Assembly: GCA_965112735.1 (NCBI GenBank)
Contig: OZ218955.1
Location: forward strand, 1 to 64,000
DNA: 64,000 bases
Reading direction: 5' to 3'
Source: Phaeosaccion multiseriatum
Lineage: Eukaryota > Ochrophyta, other classes
Below the pieces are notes generated by a model, which saw nothing but the letters and a program-made list of their open reading frames with translations, made no database searches and was not told the DNA's origin. The translations under genes and the position numbers were made by a program. Of this stretch, positions 57,501 to 64,000 are shown in pieces; the stretch's first letter is position 1; each line of letters opens with the position of its first letter.

Positions 57501-59394
57501 CAGGCTCGCTTCTGCGCCACCCCCCCCTCCGTCGAAGGCAGCAGCAGCAGCAGCAGCAGTTGGAGCTACAGCAGCAACCGTTGGTGATACAGCAGCAACA
57601 GGTGGCGCTGCAGGAGGCGCGAGTGACGTGAGCGGGCTGCAGAGTGCCATCGCTGCTGTGGCCGTTTCACCGCCGCCGCCCCGCGCTGCTGCCTCTGCCC
57701 CTGCCCCTGCGGCGCCCAAGCAAAGGCCCCCCAAAGGACCGGTGCGTGAGTGCGTGAGTGCGTGAGTGCGTGAGTGCGTGCGTGAGTGTGTGAGTGCATG
57801 AGTGCGTGCGTCAGACTGGGGGAGGTCTGAACATGCCGTCGGTCCAACATCACATCCCCAAGTTCGTCGTTCACCGTGCCCAACGCCTCCAACCACCCTC
57901 CAGCTTGCCTCAATCCTCCTCCCTCCTCCATTATCCCCTCCTCCCTCCTCCCTCCTCCCTCCTCCATTGTCCCCCCTCCCTCCTCCCTCCTCACTCCTCA
58001 TTCCTTCCCCCTCCCGGTGTGTCCGCATCCATCCACCAACTGCCATCCTTCCTCATGCTTTCTAAGTGTCATCCACTGCCATCCTTTCTCTTGGTCTCTA
58101 AGTGTCATGCTTGGTCTTGCTCTTTCTCTCTCTCCACCCCTCTCCATGGCACCTCATTCTCCGCCTCTCCTCTCCTCTCGGCTCAAGTCGCTTGCGTCGG
58201 ACAAGAAGTGGACTGCCTTCCGACCTCGGAGACCCGACGCGACTTTTCGCCTCTTCTGCTTCGTAAGTCATTAAGGCATTAGCAAACGCGTTGGTCGGTC
58301 TTTGCTGCTGCTGCAGGGCGGAGAGGGGATGGCAGCGGACGGCGTCGGGCACGGCAGCAGCAGCGGAATGAGGGAAGAGAAGTTTGGAGCTTAAGGGATG
58401 GAGGGGGCTGCAGGGCGTCGTTGTTTGCCCTGACTTAGGCGGCCTGCCTCTCTCACTGAGCCTCCCGCTTGGTCTGCCCCCGTCCTCCCTTCCTCCCTCC
58501 TTTCCTCCCTTCCTCCCTCCCTCCCTCCCTCCCTCCCTCCCTCCCTCCTTCCCTCCCTTCCTCCCTCCTTCCCTCCCCTCCTTCCCTTCCTCCCTCCTTC
58601 CCTCCCTTCCTCCCTCCTTCCCTCCCTTCCTCCCTCCCTCCCTCCCTCCCTCCCTTCCTCCTTCCCTCCCTTCCTCCCTCCTTCCCTCCCTTCCTCCCCT
58701 CCTTCCCTTCCTCCGTCCTTCCCTCCCTTCCTCCCTCCTTCCCTCCCTTCCTCCCTCCTCCCTCCCTTCCTCCCTCCTTCCCTCCCTTCCTCCCTCCTTC
58801 CCTTCCTCCGTCCTTCCCTCCCTTCCTCCCTCCCTTCCCTCCCCTCCTTCCCTCCCCTCCTTCCCTGCTTCCCTCCCTTTCTCCCTCCTTCCCGCCCTCC
58901 TTCCCTCCTTCCCTTGTTCCCTCCCTTCCTCCCTCCAAAGGCGTGGGCCGGCGGCAGCAGTGCCGGGTACCTCTCTTGGCGTGTGCTGCCCCCCTGGGTG
59001 GAGGTGGTCGTGTGTGAGCTGCCGGGCAGACAGAGCCGCAACAAAGAGCCTTTCCTCGAGGATATCCCAGGTGGGTAGATGAGTGGGACAGCCATAAGGG
59101 TACATAAGGGTACATAAGGTTACATAAGGAGGAGGACAGACAGGCGATAGATGAGTGGGACAGCCATGAGGGTAGCCATACCCACGAACAGGGTGACAAG
59201 CGAACTTGAGACCCTCCTTTTGTTGCCGTCTTTCTGCTGCCTTCTGCAGCCTTGCCCTGCCTTCTGTAGCCTTCTGCGGCCGTGTGCTGCTTCTGCTACC
59301 TTCGGAGCATTGGTTGCCGCCCTTCGAAGCTTTCAAGTGGACCCGCTCTGATGCTGTCTCCCCTCTCTCTCTCTCCCGCTGCCCCGCGTCCCCT

Positions 59395-59437
<43 letters not shown>

Positions 59438-59995
59438 GTCTCTCTCTCTTCCCTTTGTGGTCAGAGGCGGCTCGGCAGGCGGTGGGAGCGTTCTACAGGG
59501 AGGGGCTGCTGGACGATAAGCCCTTCGCGCTCTACGGACACAGCATGGGCACCAAGGTGCGGCAGGAGTTGGCATGAGTGGGCATGAGTGGGTATGAGTG
59601 GGCATGAGTGGGCATGAGTGGGTATGAGTGGGCATGAGTGGGCCTCCTTGAGCACCCCCCTGGCCTCAGAGGGAGCGAATCAGCCAGCCTCTGTCGGCCT
59701 CTTCCCTGTGGTTTGTACTCGAAGTCTCTCGAACTCTCAACTCTCTCTAACTCATCTCTGGCCCTGCCTCCTCACCTGCCCTCCTCACCTGCCCTCCTCA
59801 CCTGTCCTCCTCACCTGCCCTCCTCACCTGCCCCGTGCGACGCCTCTGCAGACGGCGTACGAGTTCTGCCGACAGCTGGAGCGCAACGCTCACCCCCTGC
59901 CCTTAGTCATGATGCTGTCAGGGGCACTGCCTCCAGACGTGCGTTACATTTCCAAACCTACTCACCCTCTCACGCACTCTCCCACACACACTCCT

Positions 59996-60026
<31 letters not shown>

Positions 60027-61080
60027 CAACACACACCCCATACACATACACACACATACACACGCACACACACACACACACACACACAAGCACACACACA
60101 CACACACACACACTCCAACACACACCCCACACACACCGCGCGCGCACACACCCACACATGCCGCCGAAAGAGTCCGACCTCACCGCGTTGTGAACAAGTT
60201 GGTGATACAGGAGCAGCGGATGAAAGCCTTGATACCCCGAGGGGGTGCGTTGCTAAGTGCCTCCCTCGTACTGCCACCCCGCGTGCCCCCGTCTACTGCC
60301 ATCCCCCTCACAGGTGGCTGAGCCGCCCCCCTTGATGTCTGCCCTGGCCCGTCCCGCCCTGCTCCGCGAGATGAAGGCGATGGGGGGCATCCCCTCTTCG
60401 CTACCGCCCGACATACTCGACCTCTTCGTGCCCGTCATCCGGGCAGACTACAAGTAAGTCATTTATTAGCATCGTTAAGGAAGTGAAGTCACTAGCACTG
60501 TCATTGAATGCCATCCATGCGGATCACTTGTGAGGTGTGTGTCATGTCATGTCAGTTCAAGGACTTCCTTGCCTGGCTTTTTGGCTGACTGACTAGGGCA
60601 CTGGAGAGCTACCAGCCGCACGGCCTGGCCAGGGATCAAGTCCGCCCCGATCTGGTGTGCTTCCTCGGCAGGTTAGTGAGTTAGTCAGTCACGTCACTCA
60701 ATCACAGATGGCTGAAGCGAGATGGCACCGGATGGACGGCGTCCAGAGCGTTGCCAAGCCGGCTGCTGCTGGCTACTGTATCACCCACTGCTGCGGCTCC
60801 TGTGGCATGTTCACCCCGCCCTCCCCGCCCGCTGCACTCTCGCTCCTCCTCCGCGGCGACTCACTGGCCCATCTGCCCCTGCCTGCCTGTCCATACGCCC
60901 CTGCTCAGCGACGATGGCGCGGCCCCCCTGGAGCTGACCCCGAGGTGGGCGGACTTCACTCTTGGCTCGTACCGGCAGGAGGTATTCCAGGGGGGGGGGC
61001 ACTTCTTCCTGCTGGACATGAAGGACGAGGTGTGCGGTGCCATCGTTAGGGTACTCACAGAGTATGGGGCCAATCCATAG
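54598..61080 (+). CDS. Tandem double type II thioesterase (alpha/beta hydrolase), 16 exons
   Basis: Predicted 611 residues from exons 54598-54615, 54901-54975, 55119-55248, 55879-55970, 56172-56258, 56478-56617, 56867-56938, 57123-57335, 57504-57741, 58188-58262, 58941-59070, 59465-59556, 59852-59938, 60314-60453, 60597-60671 and 60909-61080; phases close. Two GrsT/SrfD-like thioesterase domains of about 260 residues are joined by an Ala/Pro-rich linker (exon 9). Each has the family start (W.AFRPRRP.A..RLFCF), an AGGSSAG block, the nucleophile motif GHSMG, a candidate catalytic Asp after GRS and the active-site His in GGGHFFLLDMKDE. Such enzymes hydrolyse acyl groups from carrier proteins of polyketide, peptide or fatty-acid synthases. 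The corresponding exons of both domains have the same lengths (75, 130, 92, 87, 140; then 72 versus 75). The donor after exon 8 overlaps an in-frame TAA. Confidence 0.9.
55249..55655. repeat. GAGT array beginning at a thioesterase-gene splice donor
   Basis: Exon 3 ends at 55248 and the intron begins GTGAGTGAGTGAGTGAG and continues with GAGT/GAGG units for about 400 bp. Confidence 0.95.
55762..55842. repeat. 10-nt direct repeats (CTCTCCTGGC)
   Basis: About seven copies in thioesterase intron 3, forming a pyrimidine-rich stretch ahead of the acceptor at 55878. Confidence 0.9.
57742..57800. repeat. GTGCGTGA array beginning at a splice donor
   Basis: The intron after exon 9 of the thioesterase gene starts GTGCGTGAGTGCGTGAG and repeats this 8-nt unit several times. 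Confidence 0.92.
58487..58937. repeat. CCTT/CCCT array at a 3' splice site
   Basis: About 450 bp of pyrimidine-only tetranucleotides immediately upstream of the acceptor CCAAAG|GCG at 58941. It serves as an oversized polypyrimidine tract. Confidence 0.93.
59397..59452. repeat. TC run at a 3' splice site
   Basis: A TC dinucleotide tract ending 12 nt before the acceptor at 59464 of thioesterase intron 11. Confidence 0.9.
59575..59642. repeat. 10-nt direct repeats (GAGTGGGYAT)
   Basis: About seven copies in thioesterase intron 12, starting 19 nt after the donor. Confidence 0.9.
59997..60145. repeat. CA-rich array
   Basis: CA repeats with CCAACACA and CATACA variants in thioesterase intron 13. 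Confidence 0.9.
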
Positions 61081-61559
61081 CGATGGAGCACCAACACGGG
61101 AGGGAGACACCAAGGCGAAGGCGCGAAGGCACGAAGGGGACAGCGAGGGGTATACGCAGCGACGAGAGAGGGGGGCAGGGGGGGGCAGGGGGGGCGATTT
61201 TATTGACTTATTGGAATCAGCCCAGGGGCGGTTGGGGGGGGGACCCGACGTTGATACACAGGGGACGTTGTTACTCACTTCCCACCCTTGGAGATTGCAC
61301 CCCTTGGGGATTGCACCCCTTGGGGATTGCACCCCTTGGGGATTGGCATGCGGGGCCCGCCCCATGGGGACTGTCACTGTCATGACGTCATGACCGGCAT
61401 GTCATGACTGGCAGGGCTCCCTCTGCGGACTCGTGTGCTCGGCTCTGTGCTGTGCGGCCCCCACACACGCTTCAACGCTGCAGCGCTTCTGCTTCTCGAG
61501 GACGTGTCTTTTCATTCATAAAACGGGTTTTTTTGTTGTTTTTTTTTCCTTCTGTCATA
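61081..61559. other. Convergent intergenic region
   Basis: 479 bp between the thioesterase stop (plus) and the histidine kinase stop (minus). It contains four copies of a 15-nt unit (CCCCTTGGGGATTGCA-like, 61285-61345), each with a small CCCCTTGGGG palindrome. A segment at about 61197-61220 resembles the 3' end of the LINE-type fragment at 22565-22590. Confidence 0.5.
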
Positions 61560-63848
61560 CTACATGTATACCAAGTCAGAGCAAGTAGCAGCAGTTGGTG
61601 ATACAGCAGCAGCAGTAACCTGGCGGGTGGCTGACGCGCCGCTCGTCGTACCACTATCTACCGCAGCTGCAACGCCCGCTGCTGTATCACCAACCGCTGT
61701 GCATGTTGTATCACCAACCGCTGTGCATGTTGTATCACCAACTGCCGCAGCTGGTGAGTCGCAAAGCCTGCGCACCCTCGCCACGGCCAAGGACACCGTC
61801 GGAGAGCCTTGACCCCCCTGGGGACGTTGTCTGTCATTGCTCCGCCCCCTCCCTCCCCCCCCATCCCCCCGCAGCTGCTCGTACGCAGCAACCTTGTTGG
61901 CCGATCTCCTCCGTATAATGGGCCAAGACTTCTGCACACCTCTCACGCCCCACCTGCTGCCCACAAGAGAGTGTACTGCTGCTGGCTCTGATCCACGTCG
62001 ACCGAGTGCTGCTTCCTGCGCCGCTGCCCCTGCCCCTGCTCCTGCCCCTGCTCCTGCTCCTGGCTCTGGCTCTGCCGCTTCTGCAGCCGCTTTTGCTGCC
62101 ACAGCCCTTTCGGCGCTTGTGGCCTGGCTGCTTGTGGCCTGGCTGCTTGTAGCCTTGCTCCTTGTGGCGTTGCTCCTTGTGGCGTTGCTCCTTGTGGCGT
62201 TGCTGTAGGCGGAGAGGACACTCTCTCTGGAGAAGGGTTTCTCACAGAACAGGCAGCTCTGCTCCTCCAAGTCCACGCGCACGCTCGTCAGCACGCTTGC
62301 CGATATGATGACAACTGGTGCGTCCGCCGCCACCCCGGGGCTCAGCTCGCCTCTCCGAATGCGCTGGACAAGGTCGAAGCCGTCCCCATCAGGAAGGCCC
62401 ATGTCGAGCCACACCTGCCCATATGCTTGCCCGGACTCGCATGCGGCCTCCGCGGCGTCCAGAGCGGCTGCGAAGGAGCTGGCGATGGTGCACGTGTTGG
62501 CTCTGCTGGCACTGGCGGAGGGCGTCAAGCCCTGCCCTCTTGCCCCCCCTACCGACTCGATCATTCGCTGCAGGAGCTGCGCGTTCATCTTAGAGTCCTC
62601 GACGATGAGACAGCCAGGCTCAGACTTAGGCTCAGGCTCAGGCTCAGGCTCAGGCTTAGGCTTAGGCTTGGGCTCAGACTTGGGCTCAGACTTGGGCTCA
62701 GACATGGGCTCAGACTTGGGCCCTGAAGCTCCTCGTGGCCCTCCTTGTGAGCCTCGTGCTAAGCCTTGCTCTGACCCTTGTTCTGACCCTCCTTCTGAGC
62801 CATCTCCTGACCGCAGCAGGTCCACCCCCGGACACCCTTGGCTGTGTCCCTTCGGGCTGTGTCCCTTCGGGCTGTGTCCCTTCGGGCTGTGTCCCTTCGC
62901 CTTCACCTCAGCGCAAGGCCCGCCTCCACCCCTTCCATCCCTTCCACTGCCATCCTTTTCAGTGGGATGTATTTGACTGTGCTTGGCGCTGGCGTGGGCT
63001 CGTGCCTCCCCCCCCTCACCCCCATCACCCGCTTCCTGCGCCCCCCTTGGGGCCTCGCTACCGCCGCCGCCGTTACCGCCGCCAGATTCAGGTTCAACAC
63101 CAGCTCCTCCCCCTCCTCCCTCCCCTTCAGGCTCAACACCAGCTCCTCCCCCTCCTCCCTCCCCCCCTGCTCCTCCATCTGCTTCTACCCGTCCTCCCCC
63201 CCCCCCCGCCCACCCTCCGCCGTCGTCGTCGTCGGAGGCAGCGCAACTGGGCGCCGCGTGGTTGGGGCTGTGACTGTGGGCCTCCCCCCCGGAGCTGCCC
63301 CCCTGACTCTGCCTGTGAAGCACCAACATGTCCACTGGCTGCGCAAAGCCCGACCCCATGGTGGCGGTGAAGGTGCTCCCCCTCCCCCTCCCCTCGCTGC
63401 GCACTTCCAAAGCCCCCCCCGTGGCCTGAACGATCTGTGACACAATGGTGAGCCCAAGTCCTGTGCCGGGCATGGTCTGGCCAGCTGCTCGGGCCCCGTC
63501 AGTTCGGAAGAAGGCTCCCAAGATGTTCACCTATGTCAGTAACGAGAACGGGCGAGGAGTGGGGTGAGTGGGTGAGTGGGTGAGTGAGTGAATGAGTGGA
63601 CGGACGGGTGAATGAGTACGTGAGTGCATCAGTGAGTGAGTGAGTGAGAGTGAGCTAAGCCTCCTCCCCACAGGCATACACATTGGTGATACGCACCCCA
63701 ACACACAGATCACAGATACACACCTGCTCCGAAGGCGTAAGTCCCATGCCAGAGTCCGTGACGCGCACCACCACGTAACACCCGGGGGGGGCGTCGGGCC
63801 CCGGTGGGTGTTGTCCCAGGGGGGGCTCGCTCTCGTCTGTGACTGCAC
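61560..63848 (-). CDS. Hybrid histidine kinase, C-terminal part (HATPase and receiver), truncated by window edge
   Basis: Two exons are certain: 63848-63724 (entered with a split codon) and 63530-61560; more lie beyond 64000. The ATP-binding domain shows the G1 box (VTDSGMGL) and G2 box (FFRTDGARAAGQTMPGTGLGL); the N box and phospho-His domain are outside. A linker of about 240 residues rich in Gly and Lys-Gly-His-Ser-Pro and Pro-Glu repeats follows. The receiver domain has CLIVEDSKMN, the phospho-acceptor Asp in WLDMGLPDGDGF, the IISAS switch and FCEKPF with the conserved Lys. A poorly conserved tail of about 230 residues includes SNATR and AVGDT repeats. This is a phosphorelay sensor; the input signal is unknown. 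The segment 63849-64000 may be intron or exon. Confidence 0.88.
63560..63655. repeat. GAGT array in a histidine kinase intron
   Basis: GAGT units filling most of the intron 63531-63723. In the sense of the gene they read CTCACTCA, pyrimidine-rich, just upstream of the acceptor at 63531. Confidence 0.9.
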
Positions 63849-64000
63849 CTGTAACTGGGTCGCTTTGGCGGCGGCTACTCCGTCCACTGCCATCCCTCCT
63901 CCATCGTCCGAATCTCTCCCTGCGTCCTACGGGACCCTCCTCCAGGTCATCTCCATCCACTGCCATCCCTCCTCCATCATCAGTCCCGCTCCTCCACATG
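63849..64000. other. Window edge within the histidine kinase gene
   Basis: Contains two copies of GATGGAGGAGGGATGGCAG (minus strand) about 66 bp apart. An acceptor ends at 63849. The status of this segment (intron, or an unrecognised exon) is undecided. Confidence 0.4.

Overview
This is a chromosome end from a nuclear genome of a unicellular eukaryote. The genes have many introns, almost all GT-AG with GTGAG-type donors. Two proteins carry a signal peptide ending in a small-residue stretch just before a Phe (THA|FSSP, TSA|FCPS). That is the bipartite plastid-targeting signature of algae with a red-derived secondary plastid, so a photosynthetic stramenopile or a relative is my best guess; I cannot name a genus.

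Layout: 1-6969 is a monotonous CCTGG pentamer array and 6970-7100 is true CCCTAA telomere repeat. The pentamer array is probably mis-basecalled telomere. Unique sequence starts at 7101, and the first gene ends only about 0.83 kb from the telomere. From left to right: a calpain-7-type protease (-, 14 exons), a conserved algal protein of unknown function with an N-terminal membrane anchor (-), an F-box/kelch protein (-), a divergently transcribed basic/acidic protein (+), a 5'-truncated non-LTR retrotransposon tail (-), a plastid-type VTT/TVP38 (DedA-like) membrane protein (+, 11 exons), a plastid-type EngB GTPase with a long N-terminal extension (-, 9 exons), a gene-poor 1.9 kb, a 1872-residue multi-RGS protein with long polyGly and polyGlu tracts (-), a kynurenine-type aminotransferase (-), a tail-anchored TPR protein (-), a low-complexity coiled-coil protein (-), a multipass membrane protein with a fibronectin-III tail (-), a tandem double type II thioesterase (+, 16 exons), and the C-terminal half of a hybrid histidine kinase (-) running off the right edge.

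I assembled exon models by hand from splice signals. For every gene called complete, the phases close from ATG to stop. Gene functions are mostly unrelated housekeeping, signalling and plastid roles, and I see no operon-like logic.

The most unusual content is in the introns. They are packed with tandem repeats that often start exactly at the 5' splice site and reiterate the donor sequence. Two short dispersed motifs recur. GGATGGCAGTGGATGG and its complement take a predictable orientation relative to the nearest splice site. GTTGGTGATACAGCAGC also occurs inside exons of unrelated proteins in different reading frames. One intron is bounded by diverged copies of the same exon start, as expected for intron birth by tandem duplication.
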